Below the pieces are notes generated by a model that searched no databases, was not told where the DNA came from, and worked only from the letters and a program-made list of their open reading frames with translations. Below are positions 36,739 through 47,246 of a stretch of DNA of 64,000 nucleotides, piece after piece. Numbering within the stretch: position 1 is the first letter of the stretch; each line of letters begins with the position of its first letter. The position numbers were made by a program, and so were the translations under genes. Source of the DNA: Rhizobiaceae bacterium (GTDB taxonomy: Bacteria > Pseudomonadota > Alphaproteobacteria > Rhizobiales > Rhizobiaceae); NCBI GenBank assembly GCA_028281105.1, contig JANQKQ010000001.1, positions 35,347-99,346 of the forward strand, read 5' to 3'.

Positions 36739-38043
36739 TCAGCCCAGCACGGAGAAGCTTGAATCGGGATTGATCTGCCGCCGCCGCGAGAAGAAGCCGA
36801 TCGAGATGGTGTGGTCGATGTGCTTCAGGTGGAAGTCGAGCGGGTCGGTGTCGTGGTCGCGGCCCGCCTCGCACGCTTCGATCAGGTCGGCCATCATCTC
36901 GCCGACCACGGGCGCGTTCTTGAACTGATTGCCGCTGGTGCCGATCGCCATGTAGAAGCCGGGCAGGGACGACTTGTCGTAGATCGGGATCCAGTCGTCG
37001 GAAACGTCGTAGAGTTCGACCACGCCCTTCATCTGGTTGGGGATCGGCATTTCGGGGATGCGCTGGCCGGCGCGCATGGCCTGGATGCGCGCCTGTTCGG
37101 TGAAATCGCGGTTGAAGTCGTCGGGATCGACCCATTCGCGCGGGTCGCATTCGGGGTCCTCCGAGCCGATCAGAATGTGGTTGCCGGTTTCCGGGCGGAT
37201 ATACGAGGTGGTGTCGTTGTCGGACATCACCACGCCGTCGGCCTCGAAATCGAAACCTTTGGGCGCGGGTACGTGCGCGACCTCATGACGTAGGGCTTTC
37301 GTGCTGATGTTCATGTCGTCGGTGACGCCGGCCATCTCGTTGATGATGGCAGAGTGGGGCCCGGCTACGTTGATCACTACCGGTGCGCGCAGTTCGGAAC
37401 CATCGTCCAGTTTGACGCCGGTGGTGCGGTCGTCGTCGCGCAGGATGTCGGCTACCGCCGCGTTGAAACGGAAGGTGGCGCCGGCGGCTTCCGCCGCGCG
37501 CTGCAGATTGTGGGCGGCCAGTTGCGGATCGGAGATGTAGCCGCCGGCCGGGAAGAACATGGCGCCGTCGATCGCGCTGCCGTTGGTTTCGCCGAAGCCG
37601 GCATCATCGGGTCGCTTGGCCGGCGAGAAACTGTCGAGGCGCATGATCGGCAGCCGGTCGGTGATCTGTTTCGTGTCCCAATGCTCATAGGGGCAGTCGA
37701 TTGCCTCCATGATCTCGCCGGCGCGTTCCAGATAGCCGTTGCCTTCGGTCTTGAGTACGAGGCAGCCGCAGTTGATGTAGTTCGCATGGCCGCGCTCGTC
37801 GTCGGCGTCTAGGAACTTGGACCAGTCCTTCCAGTAGAAATGCGACTCATAGGCGAGCGCCGAGCCGTCGATGGTCGAATAATACGGCCGGATGATCGCG
37901 CAGGAGCCCGACGTGGAGCCGTAGCCCGACGCCGGCAGCTTGTCGATGCAAAGGACTTTCCGGCCCTTACGTGCGAGCCCGAGGGCAATGGCAGCGCCGA
38001 TGATGCCGGCGCCGATGACGATGGCGTCAACCGAATTGGACAT
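36739..38043 (-). CDS. FAD-dependent oxidoreductase (DAO/glycine oxidase-like)
   Basis: 434 residues. The dinucleotide-binding motif VIGAGIIGAAIALGLARKG is at the N-terminus, and the DAO-fold C-terminus holds GFYMAIGTSGNQFKNAPVVG. Such enzymes oxidise the N-methyl group of sarcosine, dimethylglycine or related amines. ATG 38043 was chosen over a non-homologous upstream extension. It diverges, 87 bp apart, from an MttB-family methyltransferase, which supports a role in methylated-amine or betaine breakdown (inference). Confidence 0.88.
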   Translation of the reverse strand: MSNSVDAIVIGAGIIGAAIALGLARKGRKVLCIDKLPASGYGSTSGSCAIIRPYYSTIDGSALAYESHFYWKDWSKFLDADDERGHANYINCGCLVLKTEGNGYLERAGEIMEAIDCPYEHWDTKQITDRLPIMRLDSFSPAKRPDDAGFGETNGSAIDGAMFFPAGGYISDPQLAAHNLQRAAEAAGATFRFNAAVADILRDDDRTTGVKLDDGSELRAPVVINVAGPHSAIINEMAGVTDDMNISTKALRHEVAHVPAPKGFDFEADGVVMSDNDTTSYIRPETGNHILIGSEDPECDPREWVDPDDFNRDFTEQARIQAMRAGQRIPEMPIPNQMKGVVELYDVSDDWIPIYDKSSLPGFYMAIGTSGNQFKNAPVVGEMMADLIEACEAGRDHDTDPLDFHLKHIDHTISIGFFSRRRQINPDSSFSVLG

Positions 38044-38130
38044 TTGGGCGCGCCTCCTTGTTCGCAGTCGATCGCGACAGTGGTATCCAGTCTGGCATCG
38101 GATTGTCCATAGGTTTCGAGAGGGCGAGTG

Positions 38131-39675
38131 ATGGTGGAACGGGAGACACGACGCGTCAGGCAGGGCGGCCGGCGCAGCCGCGAGCGCAAACCGCGCGGCC
38201 GCGCGGTCAACTATCGCCAGTTGCGTAATCCGTTCACGCCGCAGACGGTGTTCTGCGACGATGAGGTCGCCGCCATTCACGAGACCGCGCTCAAGGTGCT
38301 CGAAGAGCTGGGCCTGCGCATCCTGCTGGCGGAGGGCAGGGCGCTATTCGCCTCCGCCGGCGCGATCATCGATGAAGAAACCCAGATGGTGCGCATCGGC
38401 CGCGACATCGTCGCTTCGGCGCTGGAAAGCGCGCCACGATCGATCCGGTTGCGCGCCGCCTCGCCCGAGCGTGAACAGTTGGTCGAGCCCGGCGCGATCC
38501 TGTTCACCGCCGGGGCCGGGTGTCCCAACGCCAGCGATATGGAGCGCGGGCGGCGGCCGGGAAGCCTGGCCGACTATGACGAGGCGCTGAAGCTGCAGCA
38601 GTCGTTCGACGTCATCCACCTGCTGGGGCCGAGCGCGGAGCCGCAGGACGTGCCGACCCACCTGCGCCACTACGCGTTCGCCAGGAGCCAGCTTACGTTG
38701 TGTGACAAGCCGATGTTCGTCTATGCGCGCGGTGCGGCACAGGTCGCCGAGAGCTTCGAGATGATCAAGCTGGCGCACGGCCTCGACGAAGCCGGTTTTC
38801 GCGACGGGGTGTGGGCGACGACGGTGATCAACTCGAACTCGCCGCGCCAGCTCGACGTGCCGATGGCGCGCGGCATCATCGATTTCGCCCGCGCCGGGCA
38901 GATGTCGATCATCACCCCGTTCTGTCTGGCCGGCGCCATGGCACCGATCACGGTGGCCGGCGCGCTCACCCTGCAGCACGCCGAGGCGCTGGCCGGCATC
39001 GCCCTTGCCCAGATCGCCGGCCCCGGAGCGCCCGTCTGCTATGGCGGCTTCGCCTCCAACGTCGATATGAAATCAGGTGCGCCTGCGTTCGGTACGCCGG
39101 AGCACGTGAAGATGACCCTGGGCTCCGGCCAACTGGCTCGCCATATCGGGTTGCCATGGCGCTCGGCGGCCGGCGCGGCATCGAAGGTCGCCGACGCCCA
39201 GGGCGCGCACGAAACTGGCATGAGCGCGTGGGCCGCCATGCTCGCCGGCGCCACCATCACGGTGCACGCGGCCGGATGGCTCGATGGCGGCCTGTGCTTC
39301 GGCTATGAGAAATTCATCAACGATATCGAATCGTTGCAGACGTTTGCTGAACTATGTTCTGCGACCGACGGCGCCGAAGACGCGATCGGCTACCGCGCCA
39401 TCGCCGATGTGGAACCGGGTGGCCATTTCTTCGCCACCGAACACACGATGGAGCGCTACGAAAGCGCGTTCTACGAACCGCTGGTGGCTGACCTTTCCAA
39501 CGTCGGCGCGTGGGAGGAGGCCGGCTCGCTCAACTCCGAACAGCGCGCGGTGGGCATCTGGAAATCGGTGTTGGAAAACTTCACGCCCCCGCCCACCTGC
39601 GAAGGGGTGGCCGAGCGGCTGGAGCCGTTTATCGCGGAGCGGACGAAGGCAGGTGGGGCGAGCCCGGACGAATAG
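38131..39675 (+). CDS. Trimethylamine methyltransferase (MttB) family protein, non-pyrrolysine
   Basis: 514 residues of the MttB superfamily. The frame is uninterrupted, with no in-frame amber codon, so this is the non-pyrrolysine branch, which includes the glycine-betaine methyltransferase MtgB. Conserved-looking stretches: FTAGAGCPNASDMERGRRPG, LAGAMAPITVAGALTLQHAE, and VCYGGFASNVDMKSGAPAFG in the region homologous to the active site. It would transfer a methyl group to a corrinoid protein or tetrahydrofolate; no corrinoid-protein gene is nearby. ATG 38131 has GAGAGGG upstream; a GTG one codon earlier is possible. Confidence 0.88.
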   Translation: MVERETRRVRQGGRRSRERKPRGRAVNYRQLRNPFTPQTVFCDDEVAAIHETALKVLEELGLRILLAEGRALFASAGAIIDEETQMVRIGRDIVASALESAPRSIRLRAASPEREQLVEPGAILFTAGAGCPNASDMERGRRPGSLADYDEALKLQQSFDVIHLLGPSAEPQDVPTHLRHYAFARSQLTLCDKPMFVYARGAAQVAESFEMIKLAHGLDEAGFRDGVWATTVINSNSPRQLDVPMARGIIDFARAGQMSIITPFCLAGAMAPITVAGALTLQHAEALAGIALAQIAGPGAPVCYGGFASNVDMKSGAPAFGTPEHVKMTLGSGQLARHIGLPWRSAAGAASKVADAQGAHETGMSAWAAMLAGATITVHAAGWLDGGLCFGYEKFINDIESLQTFAELCSATDGAEDAIGYRAIADVEPGGHFFATEHTMERYESAFYEPLVADLSNVGAWEEAGSLNSEQRAVGIWKSVLENFTPPPTCEGVAERLEPFIAERTKAGGASPDE

Positions 39676-39701
39676 ACGTCGGCACCGACCTCCAGAACGC
39701 C

Positions 39702-40556
39702 CTAGCGCCGATCCCCGCCGATGATATCGCCGATGCCGCCCAGCACCGAGCCTTCGCCGGTGCGCCGGCCGCCGGTCTGGGGTGCCGAGGCGTGGATGCG
39801 GCCGGCAAGGCGTGAGAACGGCAGCGACTGGATCCAGACGGTTCCCGGTCCCACGAGCTTGGCGAAGAACATGCCTTCGCCGCCGAAGATCATCGATTTG
39901 ATCGAGCCGGCGCGCACCACGTCGAAATCGACGTCCGCGGTGTGGGCCGCCACGCAGCCGGTGTCGATATGCAGTTCCTCGCCCGGCGCCAGTTGTCGTT
40001 CCACCGTGGTGCCACCGACATGGACGAACACCCAGCCGTCGCCCTGCAGGTCCTGCATGATGAAGCCGTCGCCGCCGAACAGGCCGGTTAGAAGCCGTTT
40101 CTGGAAGGCGATGCCGAGCTGCACGCCCTTGGCTGCGCACAGGAATGCGTCCTTCTGGCAGATCAGCCGGCCGCCCAATTCGTCGAGCTTGATCGCCAGG
40201 ATGTGGCCGGCATAGGGGGCGGCGAAGCCGACGCGCGCCTTGCCGTTGCCGTGGTGGGTGAACACGGTGGTGAACAGGCTCTCGCCGGTGATCACGCGCT
40301 TACCCGCGCCCACCAGCTTGTCGAGAAAGCCGCCGCCGTCCTGGCCGGAACCGTCGCCGAAGACGGTGGTCATCTCCACATCGGGATGCTTGAACATCAT
40401 CGAGCCGGCCTCGGCGACCGCCGATTCGCCGGGGTCGAGCTCGATCTCCACATACTGCATCTCCGAGCCCTTGATCTCGAAGTCTATGTCGTCGGCAACG
40501 CCGTCGCGACGCTCATGGCGGGAGATGGGAACGGAGGGGACGGATCCGAAAACCAT
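39702..40556 (-). CDS. TIGR00266/AIM24 family protein
   Basis: 284 residues. The central part has the AIM24 beta-sandwich pattern: EIKGSEMQYVEIELDPGESA, then VEMTTVFGDGSG, VGFAAPYAGHILAIKLDELG and FIMQDLQGDGWVFVHVGGT. The C-terminus is Gly-rich (SVLGGIGDIIGGDRR). Family function is unknown; mitochondrial AIM24 affects cristae organisation in yeast. ATG 40556 replaces a much longer upstream frame. Converges on the MttB gene with 26 bp between stops. Confidence 0.87.
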   Translation of the reverse strand: MVFGSVPSVPISRHERRDGVADDIDFEIKGSEMQYVEIELDPGESAVAEAGSMMFKHPDVEMTTVFGDGSGQDGGGFLDKLVGAGKRVITGESLFTTVFTHHGNGKARVGFAAPYAGHILAIKLDELGGRLICQKDAFLCAAKGVQLGIAFQKRLLTGLFGGDGFIMQDLQGDGWVFVHVGGTTVERQLAPGEELHIDTGCVAAHTADVDFDVVRAGSIKSMIFGGEGMFFAKLVGPGTVWIQSLPFSRLAGRIHASAPQTGGRRTGEGSVLGGIGDIIGGDRR

Positions 40557-40626
40557 GGCGGTGATCTTCCTGCTGGGAGGGGCTGGTAGCCGTGAAGTAC
40601 TATGTGGGGCGCGGCCGGCCGGATTG

Positions 40627-41049
40627 CTAGCGGCGCAGCACCCGACAGTCTCCGCCGTAGACGCGCCAGCGGTCGGCCTCGCCGATGCAGAACTCCACGT
40701 TCCAGCCGGTGCCGGCAAACCCCACGCGTTGCTCGACCACATAGTGCACCGGCACCCGGCGGCCGTCCGACAGGGTCGCGCTGGCGCGGCAATAGCGCCG
40801 GTTGATCGAACTGGTGGGCCAGGGATTAACGGCCCGCTCGGTGGCGCCGGAGATGAAATCCAGATGGATGCCGCGACGCCATGTGCGGTTGTCCGCCTTG
40901 TTGAAACGGCGGACCACCTTGGCGATCACCTGGTGGCTGGAGCATTCGGGCAACGAACCGAAAATGCCGGCCGTGGCGGACGGAGCAAGCGGGCCGGCGG
41001 CGCCGGCCAAGCCCAATGCCAGGAGAATTGCCATCGATCGCATGTTCAT
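40627..41049 (-). CDS. Small exported protein of unknown function
   Basis: 140 residues. A signal peptide (MRSMAILLALGLAGAAGPLA with cleavage near ATAG) is followed by a mature domain with cysteines in LPECSS, RRYCRAS, EFCIGEADRW and GDCRVLRR, enough for two disulfides. HQVIAKVVRRFNKAD and RVPVHYVVEQRVGF look like a compact alpha/beta domain shared by small alphaproteobacterial periplasmic proteins. No function is assigned. ATG 41049 is used; another lies two codons later. Confidence 0.78.
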   Translation of the reverse strand: MNMRSMAILLALGLAGAAGPLAPSATAGIFGSLPECSSHQVIAKVVRRFNKADNRTWRRGIHLDFISGATERAVNPWPTSSINRRYCRASATLSDGRRVPVHYVVEQRVGFAGTGWNVEFCIGEADRWRVYGGDCRVLRR

Positions 41050-41127
41050 GGGTCGACCCCGCTCAAGCGTTGATTCGCCGTTGCCCGCATCCAACCGGCA
41101 ACGCGGCGGCCGGTCAAGAACGCGAAG

Positions 41128-41817
41128 CTAGCCGTCCAGCGGCGGAGCGACGATCATGCTGTCGTCGGCGGCGTCCTTGGTGTTGGCGAATACCACGCCG
41201 TGGCCGCTTAAGCGTGCCTGGCCGCTGGCGACCAGCTTCAGCGCGTGCGGATAGAGCCGGTGCTCGGCCGCCAGCACGCGTTCGGCCAGGCTCGCCTCGT
41301 CGTCGCCCGGCAGCACCGGCACCGCCGCCTGGGCGATGATCGGGCCGCCGTCCAATTCCTCGTTGACGAAATGCACCGTGGCGCCGTGCAGCCGGATGCC
41401 GGCGGTGAGCGCCCTCTGGTGGGTCTGGCGTCCCTTGAACGAAGGCAGTAGCGATGGGTGGATGTTGAGCATGTGCCCGCGAAAGCGCTCGGTGAACGCC
41501 GGCGACAGGATGCGCATATAGCCGGCCAGGCAGATGAAGTCGGCTTGTTCCAGCGCCTCCATCACCGCCGCCTCGTGCGCCTCGCGATCGTCGAAATCGG
41601 CGAAGGGGACGACCACCGTCTCGATGTCCTGTTTGGCGGCGATCTCCAGGCCGCCCGCGTCGGCGCGGTCGGCGATGACGCGGGTGATCAGGGCGGGATA
41701 ATCCGGCGCCATGGTCGCCGCGATCAGCGCGCCCAGGTTGGAGCCGCGCCCGGAGATCATCACCGCCACCGACTTGCGTGAGGTGGGCGGTGCGGTGTCG
41801 ACCGCGGCCTTAGCCAT
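41128..41817 (-). CDS. purN: Phosphoribosylglycinamide formyltransferase
   Basis: 229 residues. PurN formylates GAR using 10-formyl-THF, the third step of purine synthesis. Motifs: [13 protein letters not shown] near the N-terminus, [13 protein letters not shown], and [12 protein letters not shown] with the active-site His. Its ATG at 41817 overlaps the purM stop by 8 bp, the usual purM-purN coupling. Confidence 0.96.
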   Translation of the reverse strand: MAKAAVDTAPPTSRKSVAVMISGRGSNLGALIAATMAPDYPALITRVIADRADAGGLEIAAKQDIETVVVPFADFDDREAHEAAVMEALEQADFICLAGYMRILSPAFTERFRGHMLNIHPSLLPSFKGRQTHQRALTAGIRLHGATVHFVNEELDGGPIIAQAAVPVLPGDDEASLAERVLAAEHRLYPHALKLVASGQARLSGHGVVFANTKDAADDSMIVAPPLDG

Positions 41818-42886
41818 CGAGGCTTCCCTCGTAGACGATCGCATCGCCGTGGCGCGGCACAAGTTCGCCCAGCTCGAACACGGTCTCGCCTTTGTCGATC
41901 AATGTCTCGCGCACCTGGTCGGCGGCCTGCGCGTCGACGACCAAGGCCATGCCGACGCCGCAATTGAAGGTGCGCAGCATCTCGTCGCGCGCGACGCCGC
42001 CGCCCGATTGCAGCCAACCGAAGACGGCTGGAAGCGGGATGGCCGACAGATCGATCCTGGCGGCGAGCGGGTCGGGCAGCACGCGCGGCAGGTTCTCGGT
42101 TAGCCCGCCGCCTGTGATGTGAGCCGCGGCCCGCACCGCGCCGGTCTTGCGGATCGCCGCCAGCACCGGCTCGACATAGATGCGGGTGGGTTCCAGCAGC
42201 GCCTTTGCCAGGGACCGTTCGGGAGCGAAGGGAGCCGGATCGCCCCAGTTTCGCTGCTCGCGTTCGGCAATCATGCGCACCAGAGAGAAGCCGTTGGAAT
42301 GAACGCCCGAGGAGGCCAGGCCGAGAACCACATCGCCGGCCTTCAGGTCACCCGACGGCAGCAACAGGTCGCGCTCCACCGCGCCGACGGCAAATCCGGC
42401 CAGATCATAGTCGCCGCTGGCATACAGGCCGGGCATCTCCGCCGTCTCGCCGCCGATCAGCGCCGCACCGGCGGCCCGACAGCCTTGTGCAATGCCGTCG
42501 ACCACCTGGCGGGCCACGCCGACATCGAGATCGGCGGTGGAGAAATAGTCCAGGAAGAACAACGGCTCGGCGCCTTGCACCACCAGATCGTTGACGCACA
42601 TGGCGACCAGATCGACGCCGATGGTGTCATGGATGCCGGTCTCGACGGCGAGGCGCAGTTTCGTCCCGACCCCGTCGGTCGCCGCCACCAGCAAGGGATC
42701 GCCATAGCCGGCGGCGGAAAGGTCGAACAGGCCGCCGAAGCCGCCCAATGCGGCATCCGCGCCCGGCCGCGCCGTTGACTTGGCGATCGGCCCGATGGCG
42801 TCGACCAGCCGGTTGCCCGCGTCGATATCGACGCCGGCGTCGGCGTATCGCAGGCCGTTGGAGCCGATGTTGCCGTTCTCGCCCAT
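41810..42886 (-). CDS. purM: Phosphoribosylformylglycinamidine cyclo-ligase
   Basis: 358 residues. PurM closes the imidazole ring to make AIR. Seen: [19 protein letters not shown] at the N-terminus, [33 protein letters not shown] and [11 protein letters not shown]. It is followed by purN and diverges from the PerM-like gene, a conserved Hyphomicrobiales arrangement. Confidence 0.97.
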   Translation of the reverse strand: MGENGNIGSNGLRYADAGVDIDAGNRLVDAIGPIAKSTARPGADAALGGFGGLFDLSAAGYGDPLLVAATDGVGTKLRLAVETGIHDTIGVDLVAMCVNDLVVQGAEPLFFLDYFSTADLDVGVARQVVDGIAQGCRAAGAALIGGETAEMPGLYASGDYDLAGFAVGAVERDLLLPSGDLKAGDVVLGLASSGVHSNGFSLVRMIAEREQRNWGDPAPFAPERSLAKALLEPTRIYVEPVLAAIRKTGAVRAAAHITGGGLTENLPRVLPDPLAARIDLSAIPLPAVFGWLQSGGGVARDEMLRTFNCGVGMALVVDAQAADQVRETLIDKGETVFELGELVPRHGDAIVYEGSLDG

Positions 42887-43082
42887 CCCTAACCCGTCAT
42901 GCTCGCCCGCCGGGCCGACGCCGTAGCCGGCCGCAGCGTGTCACCCGGTGTTACAGGTTTGTCCCCAGCCCGTTCAAGCGCGATTGTCCCGGCGTCCACT
43001 TTGTGCCCATCTATTGTCCTGTGATAGGGGTCTGGCCATCGGCCTGATCCGCCCCCGATACGCCTGAGTGGAAATCCGCCCC

Positions 43083-44189
43083 ATGCCCGATGAATTCGCC
43101 CGAGCGGCACGACGACAGGCCATCTTCTGGGCCATTGCGATCGTGGTTTTCGCGTTATTCCTGTGGCTGTTCCGCGGCGTGCTGCTGCCGTTCGTAGCCG
43201 GCATGGCGCTGGCCTACTTCCTCGATCCCGTCGCCGATTTTTTCGAGCGGATGGGATTTTCGCGGCTGGTCGCCACCATCCTTATCCTGGCCTTCTTCCT
43301 CATCGTGTTTGTGGTGGGCTTGGCGATCTTCCTGCCGATCCTGTCGACCCAGGTCTACGCGTTGATCGAGCGCATGCCGCAACTGGTCGGCCGGCTGCAG
43401 GAGCTGGTGACTTCTACCGAGAGCGAGTGGCTGCGCAACATCATCGGCATCGAGGGCCGTTCCCTGCAGGACGCGATCAACGAATTCGTCGGCCAGAGCG
43501 CCGGCTGGATCACCACGGTGCTGCAGCAGGTATGGGCTTCCGGCAAGGCGGTGGTCAACGTGTTGTCGCTGGCCATCGTCACCCCGGTGGTGGCCTTCTA
43601 CCTACTGTACGACTGGGACCGCATGGTGGCCAAGGTGGACGGCTGGCTGCCGCGTGACCATTACGAGACCATCACCGAGATCATGGCCGACATCAATTCG
43701 GCGATCGCCGGCTTCGTGCGTGGCCAGGGCACGCTGTGCCTGATCCTCGGCGTGTTCTATGCGGCGGGGCTGACGGTCCTGGGCGTCAGTTTCGGCCTGC
43801 TGATCGGCCTGTTCGCCGGGCTGATCAGCTTCATCCCCTATGTGGGAACGATCACAGGATTCCTGCTGTCGATGGGCGTCGCGCTGGTGCAGTTCTGGCC
43901 GGAGTGGTGGCCGCTGCTGGGGGTGGCTGCGGTCTTCGGCGTCGGCCAGTTCTTCGAGGGCAACATTCTCCAACCCAAATTGGTCGGCGACAGCGTCGGC
44001 CTGCATCCGGTGTGGCTGATGTTCGCCTTGTTCGCGTTCGGTGCGCTGTTCGGGTTCACCGGCCTGCTGGTGGCGGTGCCGGCGGCGGCGGCGGTGGGCG
44101 TGGTGGTGCGCTTCGCGCTCGCGCGCTACCTGGAAAGCGATCTCTACAAAGGCCACGGGCCCAAGCCGCGCCGTGGCCGCAGCAAGTAG
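43083..44189 (+). CDS. AI-2E/PerM family transporter
   Basis: 368 residues with about seven or eight membrane segments. Family markers include ALAYFLDPVADFFERMGFSR near the N-terminus, GLLIGLFAGLISFIPYVGT in the middle and GLHPVWLMFALFAFGALFGF near the end. Members range from autoinducer-2 exporters to Na+/H+ antiporters, so the substrate is open. ATG 43083 was preferred to GTG 43068 because GGAA lies closer. hdaA follows 7 bp later, so they are co-transcribed. Confidence 0.88.
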   Translation: MPDEFARAARRQAIFWAIAIVVFALFLWLFRGVLLPFVAGMALAYFLDPVADFFERMGFSRLVATILILAFFLIVFVVGLAIFLPILSTQVYALIERMPQLVGRLQELVTSTESEWLRNIIGIEGRSLQDAINEFVGQSAGWITTVLQQVWASGKAVVNVLSLAIVTPVVAFYLLYDWDRMVAKVDGWLPRDHYETITEIMADINSAIAGFVRGQGTLCLILGVFYAAGLTVLGVSFGLLIGLFAGLISFIPYVGTITGFLLSMGVALVQFWPEWWPLLGVAAVFGVGQFFEGNILQPKLVGDSVGLHPVWLMFALFAFGALFGFTGLLVAVPAAAAVGVVVRFALARYLESDLYKGHGPKPRRGRSK

Positions 44190-44196
44190 CCGGGCC

Positions 44197-44910
44197 ATGA
44201 GCAGCGGGTCCAAGCCACGGCAGGCCGGTCCAACGGCCGGCGGCGAGCAGCAGCAGATCGCGCTGGAACTGCCGGTCAGGCCCGGCGACAGCCGCGACGA
44301 CCTGATGGTCAGCGCGGCCAACGCCACGGCGGTCGACGTCATCGATTCATGGCCCGACTGGCCGGGCCGCGTGGTGATCCTGGCCGGCCCCACCGGGTCT
44401 GGCAAGAGCCATATCGCCGGCATATGGGCGCGCCGTGCGGGTGCGCGGACCATCGCGATGTCGCAGATCGGTGAGCTGGCGGCCGACGGGCCGGTGCAGG
44501 CCCTGGTGCTGGAGGACGCCGGCGCAACACCGGTCGACGAGACCGCCCTGTTCCACCGGCTCAACCTGATCCGGTCGGCGGAGAGCTGGTGCGTGATTAC
44601 CTCGCGCACCTGGCCCTCGGCCTGGGGTATCGGGCTGGCCGATCTGGCTTCGCGCCTTCGCGCGGCGCAGATGGTGGAGATCGGCCAGCCCGATGACGAA
44701 CTGCTGCGGCAGGTTCTGGTGAAACTGTTCGCCGACCGACAGCTGCCGGTGGATGCGAAGGTGATCGACTATCTGGCCCTGCGCATGGAGCGATCGCTGG
44801 AGGCGGCCGGTGCGGTGGTTGAAAATCTCGACCGGCTGGCGCTCGCGCGCAAGCGGCAGGTCACCCGTGCGCTCGCCGCCGAGACCCTGGCCGCTTTGGA
44901 AATGCAATAA
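44197..44910 (+). CDS. hdaA: DnaA-related regulator HdaA
   Basis: 237 residues with an AAA+ DnaA-like core: Walker A ILAGPTGSGKSH, a degenerate Walker B VLEDAG, and sensor region VITSRTWPSAWGI. HdaA, the alphaproteobacterial Hda, works with the sliding clamp to stimulate ATP hydrolysis by DnaA and limit re-initiation. The N-terminus has QQQIALELPV, which fits a clamp-binding motif. The position between the PerM-like gene and ppk matches the known order. Confidence 0.9.
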   Translation: MSSGSKPRQAGPTAGGEQQQIALELPVRPGDSRDDLMVSAANATAVDVIDSWPDWPGRVVILAGPTGSGKSHIAGIWARRAGARTIAMSQIGELAADGPVQALVLEDAGATPVDETALFHRLNLIRSAESWCVITSRTWPSAWGIGLADLASRLRAAQMVEIGQPDDELLRQVLVKLFADRQLPVDAKVIDYLALRMERSLEAAGAVVENLDRLALARKRQVTRALAAETLAALEMQ

Positions 44911-45032
44911 AAACGTCTCATAGTGCGGTTAACCTTGAAGCTTGTTTCATCGGGTGCCGAGCAAAATTTGACCGCCCACTCGCGCATTTGCGTGTAGAGT
45001 TTGTACAAGCGAGGGCAGGGATGTAGATCACC

Positions 45033-47246
45033 ATGGACGCGACGAACACCGACACCGCTACCAAGCCCAACCTGGCAGGCATCCTCACCCGCGCTGATGA
45101 AACCGGCCCTGGCGACCTGTTCGACGACCCCTCGCGCTTCATGAACCGGGAATTGTCCTGGCTGGAGTTCAACCGGCGGGTGCTGGAGGAATCGGAGAAC
45201 GAAAATCATCCGCTGCTGGAGCGGGTGCGCTTCCTGTCGATCTCCGCCAACAACCTCGATGAGTTCTTCATGGTCCGCGTCGCCGGCCTGGCCGGCCAGG
45301 AACGCGAGGGGGTCGACCAGATCTCCGACGACGGGCTCACCGTGCGCCAGCAACTGGCGGAGATTTCGAAGGTGGTCGCCCAGCTTCAGGACGACCAGCA
45401 GTCGAGCTGGATCGAACTGCGCGCACTGCTGGCGGCCGAGGCCATCTGCATCGACGAGCCCGCCGATCTGGATGACGAGGACCGTGAGTGGCTGAGCGGC
45501 TACTTCCGCGGCACCCTGTTCTCGCTGCTGACGCCGCTGTCGATCGATCCCGCCCATCCTTTCCCGTTCATCCCCAACCTCGGCTACACCCTGGTCTACG
45601 ATCTGGTGCGCAGCGCCGACGGCGAGGGCATGACGGCGCTGGTTCGCCTGCCGGTGGGGCTGCGCCGTTTCGTCGAACTGCCGCGCGGGGGCGAGCAACC
45701 GATCCGGTTCGTCGAAATCGAAACCGTGATCGGCCTGTTCATCTCCCGGCTTTTCCCCGGCTACGAAGTGATCGGGTCGGGCAACTTCCGCGTCATCCGC
45801 GATTCCGATCTGGAGGTGGAGGAAGAGGCCGAGGACCTGGTGCGCACCTTTGAAAGCGCACTCAAGCGCCGCCGCCGCGGTTCGGCGATCCGGCTGGAGA
45901 TGGATTCCGACACGCCGGAGAATCTGGTCACCTTCGTACGCGACAAGCTGCGCGTCGACGATGACCAGGTATTCCTGCTCGACGGCATGCTGGCGCTGCA
46001 CAATCTCGACGAGATCGTTTCGGTCGACCGGCCGGACCTGAAATTCATCCCCTTCAACCCCCGCTTTCCCGAGCGCATCCGCGAGAAGAACGGCGACTGT
46101 TTCGCCGCCATCCGGCAGAAGGACATCATCGTCCACCATCCCTACGAGTCGTTTGACGCGGTGGTGCAGTTCCTGCGCCAGGCCGCCGCCGATGACGATG
46201 TGGTGGCGATCAAGCAGACGCTGTATCGCACGTCGAACGAATCGCCGATCGTCGCTGCGTTGATCGAGGCCGCCGAGACCGGCAAGTCGGTCACCGCGCT
46301 CATCGAGCTCAAAGCCCGGTTCGACGAAGAGGCCAACATCCGCTGGGCGCGCGATCTGGAGCGTGCCGGCGTGCAGGTCGTGTTCGGCTTCGTCGAGTTC
46401 AAGACCCACGCGAAGCTGAGCCAGGTGGTGCGCCGCGAGGACGGCAAGCTGGTCAACTACGTTCACATCGGCACCGGCAACTACCACCCCATCACCGCGC
46501 GCATCTACACCGATCTGTCCTATTTCACCGCCAACTCGCAGGTCGCCTTCGACGTGGCCAAGGTGTTCAACTTCGTCACCGGCTATGCCGAACCGGGCCA
46601 GCTCGATCATCTGCTAGTCTCGCCGCTGACGCTGAAGTCTTCGATCCTGGAGCATATCGAACGCGAAATCGAGCTGGCCGAACAGGGCAAGCCGGCGGCG
46701 ATCTGGGCGAAGATGAACTCGATCGTCGACCCCACCATCATCGACGCGCTGTATCGCGCCAGCCAGGCCGGCGTGCAGATCGATCTGGTGGTGCGCGGCA
46801 TCTGCTGCCTGCGGCCGAACATCCAGGGCATGTCGGAAAACATCCGGGTCAAGTCCATCGTCGGCCGGTTTCTCGAGCACAGCCGCATCCTGTGCTTCGG
46901 CAATGGCGGCGGACTGCCGTCGAAACAGGCGCAGGTCTATATCGGGTCGGCCGACCTGATGCCGCGCAACCTAGACCGCCGGGTCGAGGTGATGGTGCGG
47001 CTGGAGAACAAGACGGTGCGCCGCCAGGTGCTCGACCAGATCATGGTCGCCAACCTGCTGGACAACGAGCAGAGCTGGGAAATTCTGCCCAACGGCACTT
47101 CGCGCCGGATTTCTCCCCAAAGCGGGCAAGAATCGTTTAATGCCCAACAGTACTTCATGACCAACCCGAGCCTTTCGGGTAGGGGGGCATCGCTGAAGGA
47201 TGACGCACCCAAGGAATTCATCCGACTCGAACACGGCGACCGCTGA
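45033..47246 (+). CDS. ppk: Polyphosphate kinase 1
   Basis: 737 residues. Ppk1 builds polyphosphate from ATP. The N-domain starts [16 protein letters not shown] and [15 protein letters not shown]. The catalytic histidine matching E. coli H435 is H459 in [17 protein letters not shown] follows at 478-485, and the second essential His is H616 in FLEHSRIL. It overlaps ppx by 47 bp in another frame, so synthesis and degradation of polyphosphate are co-expressed. Confidence 0.97.
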   Translation: MDATNTDTATKPNLAGILTRADETGPGDLFDDPSRFMNRELSWLEFNRRVLEESENENHPLLERVRFLSISANNLDEFFMVRVAGLAGQEREGVDQISDDGLTVRQQLAEISKVVAQLQDDQQSSWIELRALLAAEAICIDEPADLDDEDREWLSGYFRGTLFSLLTPLSIDPAHPFPFIPNLGYTLVYDLVRSADGEGMTALVRLPVGLRRFVELPRGGEQPIRFVEIETVIGLFISRLFPGYEVIGSGNFRVIRDSDLEVEEEAEDLVRTFESALKRRRRGSAIRLEMDSDTPENLVTFVRDKLRVDDDQVFLLDGMLALHNLDEIVSVDRPDLKFIPFNPRFPERIREKNGDCFAAIRQKDIIVHHPYESFDAVVQFLRQAAADDDVVAIKQTLYRTSNESPIVAALIEAAETGKSVTALIELKARFDEEANIRWARDLERAGVQVVFGFVEFKTHAKLSQVVRREDGKLVNYVHIGTGNYHPITARIYTDLSYFTANSQVAFDVAKVFNFVTGYAEPGQLDHLLVSPLTLKSSILEHIEREIELAEQGKPAAIWAKMNSIVDPTIIDALYRASQAGVQIDLVVRGICCLRPNIQGMSENIRVKSIVGRFLEHSRILCFGNGGGLPSKQAQVYIGSADLMPRNLDRRVEVMVRLENKTVRRQVLDQIMVANLLDNEQSWEILPNGTSRRISPQSGQESFNAQQYFMTNPSLSGRGASLKDDAPKEFIRLEHGDR

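Noticed and set aside
34653..36773. A 706-codon open frame antisense to uvrC
   Set aside because: It mirrors uvrC in a GC-rich genome where the opposite strand lacks stops. The translation is Ala/Gly/Arg/His-rich with no domain, while uvrC has all expected motifs.
44911..45032. Promoter TTGACC with TAGAGT upstream of ppk
   Set aside because: The spacing is about 21 bp, too long for a normal sigma-70 promoter.
44769..46610. A 613-codon open frame antisense to ppk
   Set aside because: Same reason: ppk is unmistakable and the antisense translation has no family resemblance.
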